In this document: positions 17,792 to 26,622 of the stretch, piece by piece
Layout of the letters: each line of letters opens with the position of its first letter
How positions within the stretch are numbered: the first letter of the stretch is position 1
DNA from: Lewinellaceae bacterium
Lineage (GTDB): Bacteria; Bacteroidota; Bacteroidia; Chitinophagales; Saprospiraceae
Length of the DNA: 64,000 bases
NCBI GenBank assembly: GCA_024644235.1
Contig: JAHELJ010000007.1
Location: 89,249-153,248 of the forward strand
Reading direction: 5' to 3'
Notes under the pieces: model-generated
Seen by the model: the letters and a program-made list of their open reading frames with translations, nothing else
What the model was told of the DNA's origin: nothing
Databases searched by the model: none
Made by a program: the position numbers and the translations under genes

Positions 17792-19735
17792 ATGAATCAT
17801 TCAACAAGAGATCGGGAATTCCTTAACACATTAGAGCGCATTCTTGCCTCCAATTTTCACCGGGATGATTTTGGCGTACGAGAGTTTGCGAAGTTGTTAC
17901 ACATGAGCCGATCCCAACTTCACAGAAGGATGATCCAGGTATCGGGTATTTCACCTGGTGCATACATCAATGAATACCGGCTCAATAAAGCACTACCATT
18001 TCTACAACAAGGAACAATGACGGTTTCCGAAGTGGCCTTTGAGGTGGGCTTTAACAGTGCATCCTATTTTAGCACGGCGTTTAAGAAGTACTACTCAATT
18101 TCTCCTAAACAAGTGGAAATTCATCCTGCCAAGCCGGCAACTTCAGATACCAAGGTTGTCCATAGTGGATCGACCCCAGTGATTGAAATTGATTCCCGAC
18201 CATCTGATGATAAGAGGATTTTGAGTAGTGTCGCATTCTTGATAGTTCCTATTAGCCTCGTTGCCATACTTTTCGGATGGGAGCTTTTTTCTTCAAGATC
18301 TGAAATTAACAGCCCGCTTGCAACAAAAGACAAATCCCTTGCAGTGCTGCCATTTCAAAATTATAGCAATGATCAGTCATTGGATGTTTTTTGCGATGGA
18401 ATGACTGACGAGCTGATCTCAAAGCTTTCCCAGTTGGAAGATTTTGACCGGGTAATCTCTCGAACTTCCGCTTTCAAATTCAAGGATATGCAATTGACTG
18501 TTCCGGAAATTGCTTCAGAATTAGGAGTCTCTTTTATCCTTGAGGGCAACTTGCAGAAAACTGAGGAAGAAATAAGAATCAACGTACAATTGATCGATGC
18601 AGGCACCGATGATCATGTTTGGACTGATCAGTATACCGGTGAATGGGAGCCTGATAATATTTTCAATATGCAGGAAGAGATCACTTCATTTGTCGCTGGT
18701 CATATGAAGGTAGCTATCTCGATTGACGAGTCCGAACGAGTTCTGGCAATTACCAGACCAAATAAGGACGCTTACAACCGGTACCTGCAAGCCAAATTCC
18801 AGATGTATGGTAGTGATGAGGAAAGCATGAAAAATGCCAGGCAAATGCTTGAAGAATCTATCGAATTGGACTCTACTTTTTCAGCGGCCTACACGGAACT
18901 GGGATATATTTGGCTTGTAGGTGGATTGGCAGAAGGAATTAGAAATCAGAACATTGCCTGGCAAAAAGCAAAGTATTACCTGAGCAAAGCTCAGCATCTC
19001 GATCATTCTCCAATCAAAACTGAGTTTCATCTATTACAGGGGTACTTTTACTTTGATTGGGATTTCGTTCGGCTGGAAGAGTTCTATCACACCAAGTTTA
19101 CCCAATATACCTATGATCGAGAATCCTGTGGATTGATCGACTATGCTATTAAAACGGGCAGGTTTGAAAGTGCTCTTTCTGTCATCAACAATAGCATTGA
19201 AGCAGATCCTTTAGAAGCATCTCTTGTGTCCTTTAAAGCCCGCACGCTTTGGTTCTTAGGTAAGAAGAATGAAGCGATGGACCTTCTGATGAAGCTGGAC
19301 AGGCTAAACAAAAACGACTGGTTCTATCTGAGGGAAGCTGCACATACCTATTACATCATGGAGGAGTATGATCAGTCAGGCCGGGTACTTGATCTTGTTA
19401 TGGAAAGGTTTGAGGATAGAAGCCCCTTATTGATCTGGCTAAAACTATTCTATAGTCACCGACATCGCAACAATGCTCAGGTCAAGGCACTCGGGGATGA
19501 ACTTGAAAAAGCTTACCAGAATGGAGCATCCGGCAGTCCTGCCTGGTTTATGGCCCTGTATCATCTGGGCGTTAAGAAGGACGTCGATGCCGCATTCGAG
19601 TGGCTGGAGAATTCGTACGAAGCCAACGAGGTCGAGTTAACCTGGTTAAAGCAGGAACCTCTTCTAGCACCACACCGGCGCGATGAGCGCTATCAGTCCC
19701 TCTATCGAAGAATAGGTTTTGATCAGCTCAGATAA
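17792..19735 (+). CDS. Membrane-anchored AraC-type regulator with TolB/FlgO-like and TPR domains
   Basis: A 647-residue protein. Residues about 10-110 are an AraC-type double helix-turn-helix (VREFAKLLHMSRSQLHRRM; VSEVAFEVGFNSASYFSTAF). One membrane segment follows near 145-165 (FLIVPISLVAILFGW). Next, outside the membrane, is a TolB N-terminal/FlgO-like domain (LAVLPFQNYSNDQSLDVFCDG; LEGNLQKTEEEIRINVQLID) and then TPR-like helices to the end. The layout suggests a one-component sensor that passes an envelope signal straight to DNA. Its periplasmic half resembles that of the cyclase at 22411. The ATG at 17792 is preferred to a TTG seven codons earlier. Confidence 0.8.
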   Translation: MNHSTRDREFLNTLERILASNFHRDDFGVREFAKLLHMSRSQLHRRMIQVSGISPGAYINEYRLNKALPFLQQGTMTVSEVAFEVGFNSASYFSTAFKKYYSISPKQVEIHPAKPATSDTKVVHSGSTPVIEIDSRPSDDKRILSSVAFLIVPISLVAILFGWELFSSRSEINSPLATKDKSLAVLPFQNYSNDQSLDVFCDGMTDELISKLSQLEDFDRVISRTSAFKFKDMQLTVPEIASELGVSFILEGNLQKTEEEIRINVQLIDAGTDDHVWTDQYTGEWEPDNIFNMQEEITSFVAGHMKVAISIDESERVLAITRPNKDAYNRYLQAKFQMYGSDEESMKNARQMLEESIELDSTFSAAYTELGYIWLVGGLAEGIRNQNIAWQKAKYYLSKAQHLDHSPIKTEFHLLQGYFYFDWDFVRLEEFYHTKFTQYTYDRESCGLIDYAIKTGRFESALSVINNSIEADPLEASLVSFKARTLWFLGKKNEAMDLLMKLDRLNKNDWFYLREAAHTYYIMEEYDQSGRVLDLVMERFEDRSPLLIWLKLFYSHRHRNNAQVKALGDELEKAYQNGASGSPAWFMALYHLGVKKDVDAAFEWLENSYEANEVELTWLKQEPLLAPHRRDERYQSLYRRIGFDQLR

Positions 19736-19934
19736 GGTAAAACCCGAGTTTTATATCCTTGTTCTAATCCTTCTCTATTCAAGGAACTTTCCTTTGGATG
19801 GCGGTTCTTCAACGATGTGCATTATTCGAACAATTTCTCGATCTCTTAACTAATGTATCACGAGCGCAACATTAATTAAAGCATCTGCAACCAAATTAAA
19901 AGCATAGTGCAGCAATAGTTGCGACCTTCCTGGT

Positions 19935-19950
19935 ACTGGCAGATGCCAGT
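19935..19950. promoter_or_regulatory. Inverted repeat upstream of a small lipoprotein gene
   Basis: ACTGGCA (19935-19941) and TGCCAGT (19944-19950) are perfect inverted arms around GA, 42 bp before the start at 19992. This may be an operator or a short mRNA hairpin. The rest of the gap from 19736 shows nothing I can identify. Confidence 0.35.
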
Positions 19951-19991
19951 GTTCACTCCTATTTCACTAACAACTTTAAATGATTAACGAC

Positions 19992-20537
19992 ATGAAAACG
20001 AAACAAATTAAACTGATCGTCGGTTGCCTGGCCTTGCTCTTCTTGGGGTGCTCCCAAGATCATGAGCTGTTGCAGGTACAGAAAATTGACCAGAGTGCAG
20101 CGTTTAGCCCCTTTATCCAAGAGGCAAATAATGGTGCCACTCAAATATCCGGTCTGGGCGTTTTTGCTGAAGAACAATGCGATGTAGCTGCTGAAGGCGC
20201 AGATTTCGCTCTTTATCTCGAAGGAGATCTTCATGGCTGCCTGTATGTATATGTGGAAACTTCCGATTGCACACCCAGCGGTACCTATATTGAGACAGGA
20301 AGAGAGCATTTTATTGGTGAGTACAATGGTGAAATTGGTTCTTTCTGGACGAATTATCGATTTGAGGCCAAATATGAAGATTGTCCTGCCTTAATGGGTG
20401 AGATTTTTGGACGTTGTCAACATCCCATTGTAAATGGCAGTGGTGAAGGCGTCTTTGAAAGTGTAAGTGGCAGGATAGACTTCAAGGATGACATTGAAGC
20501 TGGAAATTTTCCTTATCGAGGACATCTGAGATACTAG
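19992..20537 (+). CDS. Small lipoprotein with a beta-barrel-like domain
   Basis: About 181 residues. A hydrophobic signal ends in lipobox FLGC, so the protein is lipid-anchored. The C-terminal GSGEGVFESVSGRIDFKDD and GNFPYRGHLRY match a pattern common in small secreted beta-barrel proteins of bacteria (GSGRF-x-G, then Y-RGHLR). Six cysteines in the mature part (in EEQCDVA, HGCLYVY, TSDCTPS, EDCPAL, GRCQHP) suggest disulfides. The function is unknown. A related GTGRF-type protein is encoded at 43337-43724. Met at 19980 is an alternative start, but 19992 (MKTKQIKL) gives the normal signal. Confidence 0.65.
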   Translation: MKTKQIKLIVGCLALLFLGCSQDHELLQVQKIDQSAAFSPFIQEANNGATQISGLGVFAEEQCDVAAEGADFALYLEGDLHGCLYVYVETSDCTPSGTYIETGREHFIGEYNGEIGSFWTNYRFEAKYEDCPALMGEIFGRCQHPIVNGSGEGVFESVSGRIDFKDDIEAGNFPYRGHLRY

Positions 20538-20606
20538 CTATTAACCTATCCGGAAGCCCACTGTGCAGTAAGTCGACCGAACTTCTAGCGGGCATCCTGA
20601 GACATT

Positions 20607-20650
20607 GATGAAAAGGACCAGCAGCCTCCCTCGCTGTTGATCCTTTTCAT
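20607..20650. terminator. Long hairpin after the small lipoprotein gene
   Basis: ATGAAAAGGA (20608-20617) pairs perfectly with TCCTTTTCAT (20641-20650), and an inner CAGC/GCTG extends the structure. There is no T-run, so it may be a transcript-end stabiliser or a Rho-associated end rather than a standard intrinsic terminator. Confidence 0.5.
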
Positions 20651-20667
20651 ACTCAGGCAAGTTCAAC

Positions 20668-20702
20668 CTTTTGCCATTTGCCATTAACCTTACTCCTCCC
20701 TT
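20668..20702. repeat. Short seven-nucleotide-phased tract
   Basis: The blocks CCTTTTG, CCATTTG, CCATTAA, CCTTACT, CCTCCCT repeat every seven bases with CC at the first two positions. It lies just before the promoter box of the WYL gene. Confidence 0.45.
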
Positions 20703-20721
20703 CCGTGCAAACGAATTGCAT

Positions 20722-20729
20722 TATATTTG
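20722..20729 (+). promoter_or_regulatory. Bacteroidota-type -7 box of the WYL regulator gene
   Basis: TATATTTG matches TAnnTTTG, the -7 element of the Bacteroidota housekeeping sigma factor. It lies 24 bp before the ATG at 20754, implying a very short leader. No good TTG-type -33 element is visible at the expected distance. Confidence 0.4.
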
Positions 20730-20753
20730 AGACATTAACAAATTGTTTCATAT

Positions 20754-21764
20754 ATGCCTACCAACCTGCATGCCCTGATTCGCTATCGCACCATCGACGA
20801 GTGTCTGAGCAAAAAGGGGAGAATCTGGACCTGGGAGGAATTGTCTTCTGCCTGCGCTGACAAAATATATGAGTACGAGGGAATTGATGTCCTCCCTTCC
20901 CGTCGCACCATCATGTACGATATCCAGCATATGCGAAGTGGAAAGCTGGGGTATCATGCACCGATAGCCTATGACCGGTTGAGGAAAAGCTATTTCTATG
21001 AAGATCCGGATTTCTCTATTCAGAAATTTCCTTTAAATCGTGATGATTTGTTTGAGCTGCAATACGCCCTGTCGATCCTCAAGAATTTTCAAGGCTTTGA
21101 AAATACCTCTGGCATCGAAAACATAATCACCAAGCTCGAACACACGGTCACCTTACAGGAACCTACTACTAAAGAAATCATCGCATTTGACCACAGCCTA
21201 AATGAGCCTGGTCAAAAGTGGTTGCACCAACTTTACGACTTTATCCAAAACGAAAACGTGTTGCGAATCAGGTATCAACCTTTCCATCTCGACAAGCCCT
21301 ATGAACGGATCATCAGCCCTTATCTTCTGAAAGAATACGACAACCGCTGGTTTCTGGTCTGTTGGGATCACGATCGGAATTCGATCCGCAATTTTGCCCT
21401 TGACCGTCTGTTAGCGGTACAGAAAGAACCGATTCGCTATTATCTCGATCCTAAATTTGATGCTGATGTATATTTCAAAAGTGTGATCGGAGTAACGGTA
21501 CCGCAGAAGACAAAACCGCAAAAGATTCTAATCCGGGTGGAAGCTACCGATGCCAAGTATCTGCTTACCAAACCGCTTCATCCCACCCAGCTAATGGTGA
21601 AAGAGAAAGATTCCTATTCCGATTTCTCTATTGAAGTAATCCCTAATTTTGAACTGGAGAGCGTCCTTCTATCCTTTGGTGAGCGACTAACTGTTATGAA
21701 GCCGGTAAGTCTACGCAGAAAATTGAGAGACCGGTTGGAACAACAAGTTTCAAAATATAACTAG
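20754..21764 (+). CDS. WYL-domain transcriptional regulator
   Basis: A 336-residue protein. The N-terminal 60 residues form a DeoR-like winged helix (RTIDECLSKKGRIWTWEELS; PSRRTIMYDIQHMRSG). From about 165 a WYL domain follows: VLRIRYQPF, then ISPYLLKEYDNRWFLVCWD and FALDRLLAV. WYL proteins sense ligands, often nucleic acids or nucleotides, and frequently control stress or defence genes. The target here is unknown. Its last 17 codons were duplicated into the downstream gap. Confidence 0.88.
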   Translation: MPTNLHALIRYRTIDECLSKKGRIWTWEELSSACADKIYEYEGIDVLPSRRTIMYDIQHMRSGKLGYHAPIAYDRLRKSYFYEDPDFSIQKFPLNRDDLFELQYALSILKNFQGFENTSGIENIITKLEHTVTLQEPTTKEIIAFDHSLNEPGQKWLHQLYDFIQNENVLRIRYQPFHLDKPYERIISPYLLKEYDNRWFLVCWDHDRNSIRNFALDRLLAVQKEPIRYYLDPKFDADVYFKSVIGVTVPQKTKPQKILIRVEATDAKYLLTKPLHPTQLMVKEKDSYSDFSIEVIPNFELESVLLSFGERLTVMKPVSLRRKLRDRLEQQVSKYN

Positions 21765-21985
21765 ATCGAAGCGGCTTAACTTTGTGAAGAATCATTTACT
21801 CCCCCATAAACTTTTAACTTTTAACCTCATAAACTCCCAAACATGCGCAAGAAATTGCAGAATCGACTGGAACCACTAGTTTTAAAGTACAACTAGATTC
21901 GAAAACGACTTATCTAATAAATTGGAATGATCTACTCACCTCATTTACACTTTTGAACTTCTAACCTCTTAAACTCCAAATCATG
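21714..21985. repeat. Imperfect tandem duplication of a gene end and the next gene's start
   Basis: Copy one (21714-21845) covers the last codons of the WYL gene, its stop and the gap up to an ATG. Copy two (21846-21985) repeats this order with many substitutions and ends at the ATG of the glyoxalase-like gene. Landmarks match in order: CGCA-GAAATTG-like start, the AACTAGAT stop region, the TTTTAAC/TTCTAACCTC tract, AAACTCC-AAA-CATGCGC. The divergence shows that this is an old duplication. Confidence 0.8.
21843..21896 (+). pseudogene. Duplicated 3' remnant of the WYL regulator gene
   Basis: The frame MRKKLQNRLEPLVLKYN and stop copies the C-terminus of the WYL protein (LRRKLRDRLEQQVSKYN). Because the duplicated unit ends in ATGCGC, the remnant has gained a start codon and could be translated as a 17-residue peptide. 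A function is not expected. Confidence 0.7.
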
Positions 21986-22351
21986 CGCTTCCAACAACCT
22001 ACTCCCATCCTGCGAATGTTTGACGAGGCCAAGGCGCGGGAGTTTTATGTCAAATTTCTAGAATTCAAAGTGGACTGGGAACATCGCTTTGCTCCGGATA
22101 TGCCTCTTTACATGCAGGTCTCAAAAGGAAACTGTATAATTCACCTGTCAGAACATCATGGCGATGCCTCACCGGGATCTGCCATCCGGATTCCAAGTGA
22201 AGACCTTGAGGAATACCACAAATTAATTTCATCAAAGAAATATAAGAATGCCCGGCCTGGTCTGAATGACCAACCCTGGCAATGTCGGGAAATGCAGGTC
22301 ACCGATCCTTTTCACAACCGGCTTGTGTTTTTCAGGAATCTTGATGAGTAA
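21983..22351 (+). CDS. VOC/glyoxalase-superfamily protein (bleomycin-resistance-like)
   Basis: A 122-residue protein with the paired beta-alpha-beta-beta-beta layout. ILRMFDEAKAREFYVKFLEF is the typical first helix, followed by CIIHLSEHHGD, and the second half ends EMQVTDPFHNRLVFFR. It resembles the bleomycin-resistance-like branch without glutathione chemistry. A substrate cannot be predicted. The start codon lies at the end of a tandem duplication. Confidence 0.8.
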   Translation: MRFQQPTPILRMFDEAKAREFYVKFLEFKVDWEHRFAPDMPLYMQVSKGNCIIHLSEHHGDASPGSAIRIPSEDLEEYHKLISSKKYKNARPGLNDQPWQCREMQVTDPFHNRLVFFRNLDE

Positions 22352-22410
22352 AGACCCCCAAACCCCGGTAATCATAAGACTTAGTAAATTAACATTGAAG
22401 AAACCTAGTA

Positions 22411-24705
22411 TTGACAGCTGAATCCAGAAGCCTAGCCACCATTCTATTTGCTGACATCGTCGGCTATACTGCCCTTATGCAAGCCGATGAGCCAAAAGCA
22501 GCTCAGCTTCGCCGAAAATTTCACCATTCTATTGAAACTCTGGTTGGCTCCTACGAAGGCCAGGTCTCCCAGTTCTATGGTGATGGCGCCCTGTGTCTTT
22601 TTCAAAATTCCCTCCAGGCGGTGCGATGTGCTATTGAACTTCAAGGAAGTTTTCGCCAGGATCCCTCAGTACCGGTGAGAGTTGGATTGCACCTTGGATC
22701 AGTGGTATTTGAAGATGGAAAAGTATTTGGTGATAGCATCAATATCGCTTCCCGTATCGAATCAATGGGAGTGCCTGGAGGTGTGCTGATCTCGAAAAAA
22801 GTTCGCGACGATGTCAAGAATCAACCGGACCTTCAATTTGCCGAGCTTGGGCGTTTTGATTTCAAAAATGTACAAGAGCCGATCGAGGTTTATGCTCTAG
22901 CAATGGAGGGTTTGCCAGTACCCGACCGCAGTGAGCTGAGTGGCAAATTCAAAGAGAAACCGGTGTCTGGAAGAAGCAGATGGATCCTGCCGGCTGTCAT
23001 TGCTGCAATAGCAATCCTTGCTATTGGTTACTGGCAGATCGGTAGTGCTTCTTCATCACCGCTCTCTGAAGAAGTGCGACAACAACGGCTTGCCGTTATG
23101 GTTTTCGAAAATCAAACGATGGACAGCGAGATGGAATCCTTTGGACGAATGATCTCTGACTGGCTGACCAAAGGATTGATGGAGACTGGCGAAGCCAATA
23201 TCATCAGCGCAGCCAATATTCAGCATGCAATTGATGCATCCCGAATCGGCAAAGGCCCCGATCCGGATTTCGTCAGCAATACCGGCATCAACATCATGCT
23301 GCAGGGAAGATATTACCGTCAAGAGGATCAACTGATTATTCACGCAAATATCGTGGATGTGCAGAGTGGTCAGGTGATCCATCCCGTGGAAAAGCGTGGA
23401 TCTCGAGATCAGATGTTGCAGCTCTTAGATGACTTCACAGAGGAGATACTAGGATATTGGGCGGTTCGGGATCAAAAACGATTCGCTCAAGATCCTCCGA
23501 ATTATCGGGCTTATCGCGAGTATATAAAGGCTCTCCCCTTGCAAATTTCTGATCCTGCTCAAACCGAGCAACACTGCCTTAATGCTTATGAAATTGACTC
23601 CACATTCTACGCTCCGCTGTTTACCATTTTGAGTCTGCAGTATCAAAGGGGTCATGGTGAACAAATGCGTGATTTACTCGACTTCCTTGAGGAAAGACAA
23701 GAGAACTTCGGCAAATGGGAATCTTTGCGATATCGAGAATGGGCAGCCATCTATGAATTGGATTGGCTAAGAGTTGCCCAGCTGGTAGAACAACGGTATG
23801 AAATGGATTCCAGCGATTACACCGCTGCCAGGAATGCATCTGTGATCTATAGCGGTCAGAATCGTCCAGTTGCTGCCCTCGCCGTACTTTCATCTTTCGA
23901 CATGCGGCTCTCTGGCCTGCAAGATGCGGAAATCAGCTGGCATCCAGCTATGCTGGCCTTCCCTCATTATTTGTTAAGTAACTATGCCGCCATTGATAGT
24001 CTTGCCACCAACTACGACTTGCCTAAGTTTCCCGATGCACTGGCAGTAATGCACATGCAAGCGTTGGTGAAGCTGGATAGTCTGAAGCGGCTAGATCATT
24101 ACTATCAGATTTACAGAGAAAAAGAGGTTCTCAGCAATGTGGGCCAACCTACACCCTTCGACCAGATTACGGGAATGGTGTGCGATGCTTTGTTGCTTGC
24201 GGGGAAAAAAGAGTATTTGATAAAGTACAGCAATATGCTAAGAAACGAAGTAATTGATCAACCTGAGCACCCTAACTATTATCGGATCATCGGACATGCT
24301 GACTTTTATGAGGGTGATTATACCAAGGCCCTTGCTGCCTGGCAAAATGAAGTGGTCAGACCTGAGGATTGGCCCGGCTGGATGCATCATTCGTTGGGAA
24401 GCGATCTCGCCAGCCGTATCGGCGTTTGCTACGCTTATCTGGGCGAATATGATCAGGCTAACAAACAGCTACAACAAATTGCATCAGTGCCGGACGTTCA
24501 TGCTTCTATACGTGGGATCCGCAATTACTACAGTGCCCGGATTCTTGCTGCACTGGGCAAAGATGAGGAAGCGATTGCATTTCTGGAGAAAGCCTTTGCG
24601 GAAGGATTCGAATTCTTTGGACCCATCAGATACATCTATGATCCTTTTCTTTTCCCTCTTTTTGATCACCCTGGATTTCAGGAGTTTGTGCGGCCAAAAG
24701 GTTGA
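22411..24705 (+). CDS. Class III adenylate/guanylate cyclase with TolB/FlgO-like and TPR domains
   Basis: A 764-residue protein that starts with TTG; no ATG fits. Residues about 8-170 are a class III cyclase domain: ILFADIVGYT with metal-binding Asp15, FYGDGALCLF with Asp58, and INIASRIESMG with the transition-state Asn and Arg. One membrane segment lies near 191-209 (WILPAVIAAIAILAIGYWQ). Beyond it is a TolB/FlgO-like domain (LAVMVFENQTMDSEMESFG) and TPR helices to the C-terminus. It probably makes cyclic nucleotide in the cytoplasm in response to an external signal. The extracytoplasmic half parallels the AraC-type protein at 17792. Confidence 0.85.
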   Translation: MTAESRSLATILFADIVGYTALMQADEPKAAQLRRKFHHSIETLVGSYEGQVSQFYGDGALCLFQNSLQAVRCAIELQGSFRQDPSVPVRVGLHLGSVVFEDGKVFGDSINIASRIESMGVPGGVLISKKVRDDVKNQPDLQFAELGRFDFKNVQEPIEVYALAMEGLPVPDRSELSGKFKEKPVSGRSRWILPAVIAAIAILAIGYWQIGSASSSPLSEEVRQQRLAVMVFENQTMDSEMESFGRMISDWLTKGLMETGEANIISAANIQHAIDASRIGKGPDPDFVSNTGINIMLQGRYYRQEDQLIIHANIVDVQSGQVIHPVEKRGSRDQMLQLLDDFTEEILGYWAVRDQKRFAQDPPNYRAYREYIKALPLQISDPAQTEQHCLNAYEIDSTFYAPLFTILSLQYQRGHGEQMRDLLDFLEERQENFGKWESLRYREWAAIYELDWLRVAQLVEQRYEMDSSDYTAARNASVIYSGQNRPVAALAVLSSFDMRLSGLQDAEISWHPAMLAFPHYLLSNYAAIDSLATNYDLPKFPDALAVMHMQALVKLDSLKRLDHYYQIYREKEVLSNVGQPTPFDQITGMVCDALLLAGKKEYLIKYSNMLRNEVIDQPEHPNYYRIIGHADFYEGDYTKALAAWQNEVVRPEDWPGWMHHSLGSDLASRIGVCYAYLGEYDQANKQLQQIASVPDVHASIRGIRNYYSARILAALGKDEEAIAFLEKAFAEGFEFFGPIRYIYDPFLFPLFDHPGFQEFVRPKG

Positions 24706-24726
24706 GCGGGGAAATAATCCTAAAAT

Positions 24727-25197
24727 ATGAACTCAGTCATCGAACAGTTCTATGAGGCATTTCAACAATTGGATGCGGAGAAGATGGTTGCTTGCTATCA
24801 CAATGATATAACATTTTCGGATCCTGCTTTTGGAATCCTCCGAGGTGATGAGGCATGCAACATGTGGCGTATGCTATGCCGTTCACAGAAGAACAAGAAT
24901 TTTGACTTGAGTTATTCAAATATTGTTGTGGATGGAATTCGTGGATCGGCCGATTGGGAAGCTATCTACACATTTAGTAAAACCGACCGGACCATTCACA
25001 ATAACATACACGCAGAATTTACATTTCGAGATGGTAAAATCTATACGCATGCCGATCAGTTCAATCTCTACATATGGGCCAGACAGGCTCTCGGGCCTAC
25101 AGGGTGGCTGATTGGCTGGACCCCATTGTTTAGAAGATCTATTCAACATAAAACCAGACAAATGTTGAACAAATTTTCAGTCAGTCAATCCGAATAA
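24727..25197 (+). CDS. NTF2-like (SnoaL-type) protein
   Basis: A 156-residue protein that starts 21 bp after the cyclase gene in the same direction, so probably in the same transcript. VIEQFYEAFQQLDAEKMVAC and YHNDITFSDPAFGILRGDEA are the first helices and strand of the NTF2-like cone fold, and IHAEFTFRDGKIYTHADQF the central sheet. Members are either small enzymes or binding proteins. No clear catalytic dyad can be named. Confidence 0.8.
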   Translation: MNSVIEQFYEAFQQLDAEKMVACYHNDITFSDPAFGILRGDEACNMWRMLCRSQKNKNFDLSYSNIVVDGIRGSADWEAIYTFSKTDRTIHNNIHAEFTFRDGKIYTHADQFNLYIWARQALGPTGWLIGWTPLFRRSIQHKTRQMLNKFSVSQSE

Positions 25198-25286
25198 AGC
25201 TGCACTCTTCAGTCTATAGACGGCTGTCAGGCTATCAGGAAAACGTCGTACATTGCCGCAACGATGAAATTCAAATCAAGTGAAAT

Positions 25287-26312
25287 ATGAGTAAAGAAAA
25301 ATACGGAGTCGGTGTAATCGGTACCGGTTGGGTGGCAGGAGCCCACATCGATAATTTTTCTGCCATTGAAGGGTGCGAAGTGGTGGCTGTATCTTCCCGA
25401 TCAAAAGAAAAAGCAGCTGCCAAAATCTCAAATCACAATCTAGAAAATGCCACTCCATATGACAATCTCCAGGAGTTCCTCAAGCATCCCGGATTGGATA
25501 TTGTAGTCATTTGCACCCCCCACCCCAACCATCCGGACGAAACAATAGCCGCAGCCGAAGCTGGAAAACATATCGTCATCGAAAAACCGGTGGCTCTCAA
25601 TAGACAAGATCTCCATCGTATGTATGAAGCCGTCGAAAAAGCTGGTGTCACCACCAGTGTTTGCTTCGAGGTGCGATGGATAGGATCGATTATCAATGCC
25701 AAGAAATTCATCGAGCAAGGCCTCATTGGTGATCCCTTCTTCGGCTCTTGCAGTTATTTTCATGGCATCGGACCCTGGTACGGTCAGTGGGGATGGAACA
25801 TCAAAAAAGATATGGGTGGCGACGCACTCCTAACGGCCGGATGCCATGCCCTTGACGCCCTGATCTGGCTGATGGGTTCTCGCGTGAAAGAGGTGGCAGC
25901 CTTTGGACAAACCTCCAAAGGGAATCCGCTCAAATATGAATACGATCCTAATATTGTATCCATACTGCGATTTGAAAATGGAGCCATCGGCAATGTATCT
26001 ACCAGCATCGAATGCCGCCAGCCCTACGAGTTCCCGGTGTTGATCCAGGGAACAAGGGGATCCATTAAAGACAACCAACTTTCCTCTCTAGAATTTGAGT
26101 CAGACAGCTGGATAGATTTTCCCACCTCGGTACCGGATTCCGGAGATGTGGCAGACCATTCCTATCCCGGACAACTTCGACACTTTGTCGACTGCTTACT
26201 CAATGGAACCAGACCGATAAATGATCTCAAAGCAACGATGCATGTACACGAGGTGATGTTTGCCATGGCAGAATCGAGAGAGACCGGGGAGGTGGTGCAG
26301 GTGCCGAGGTAA
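25287..26312 (+). CDS. Gfo/Idh/MocA-family oxidoreductase (cytoplasmic)
   Basis: A 341-residue protein with an N-terminal Rossmann fold (GVIGTGWVAGAH), the family motif EKP at 99-101 (IVIEKPVAL) and a C-terminal domain with MGGDALLTAGCHALDALIWL, which carries the catalytic Asp/His region. It has no signal peptide, unlike the homologue at 28433. It oxidises or isomerises a sugar or cyclitol with NAD(P). The genes for a deacetylase and a NagB-like protein lie nearby on the other strand. Confidence 0.9.
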   Translation: MSKEKYGVGVIGTGWVAGAHIDNFSAIEGCEVVAVSSRSKEKAAAKISNHNLENATPYDNLQEFLKHPGLDIVVICTPHPNHPDETIAAAEAGKHIVIEKPVALNRQDLHRMYEAVEKAGVTTSVCFEVRWIGSIINAKKFIEQGLIGDPFFGSCSYFHGIGPWYGQWGWNIKKDMGGDALLTAGCHALDALIWLMGSRVKEVAAFGQTSKGNPLKYEYDPNIVSILRFENGAIGNVSTSIECRQPYEFPVLIQGTRGSIKDNQLSSLEFESDSWIDFPTSVPDSGDVADHSYPGQLRHFVDCLLNGTRPINDLKATMHVHEVMFAMAESRETGEVVQVPR

Positions 26313-26622
26313 AGGGCTTATTAGTTTATAAGTTAAAGAAGCTGTTAAGAGAGTTGAGAAGTCTATGGTCTAAAATCTAAAAGACCTCGATCATTTTCTT
26401 GAATCGGTATACCCAGGAATTTTACCTTTTTTACTTGCTTCGACCCATTTGCCGCCATAGGATACAGGATCCAGGATTCAGGATCTAGGGGGAACAACGG
26501 AAAGTCTCAATCAACAAGCTTTTGGCAGGGATGCCAAGAGCAACGCAAAACTTGTGGGATAATATCACCTTACCTTTCACCTTTGACCCTTAATCAAATC
26601 TCGAGCGTTGATCCCTGATCGT
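26313..26622. other. Repeat-rich gap between convergent genes
   Basis: 310 bp with no credible gene. It holds a heptamer tract at 26461-26488 and a second, weaker phased stretch at about 26566-26593 (CACCTTA, CCTTTCA, CCTTTGA, CCCTTAA). I see no clear terminator. Confidence 0.5.
26461..26488. repeat. Four heptamer repeats GATNYAG
   Basis: GATACAG, GATCCAG, GATTCAG, GATCTAG follow each other without gaps. Each unit differs from the next at one or two positions, so the period of seven is kept although the units have diverged. Confidence 0.7.
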
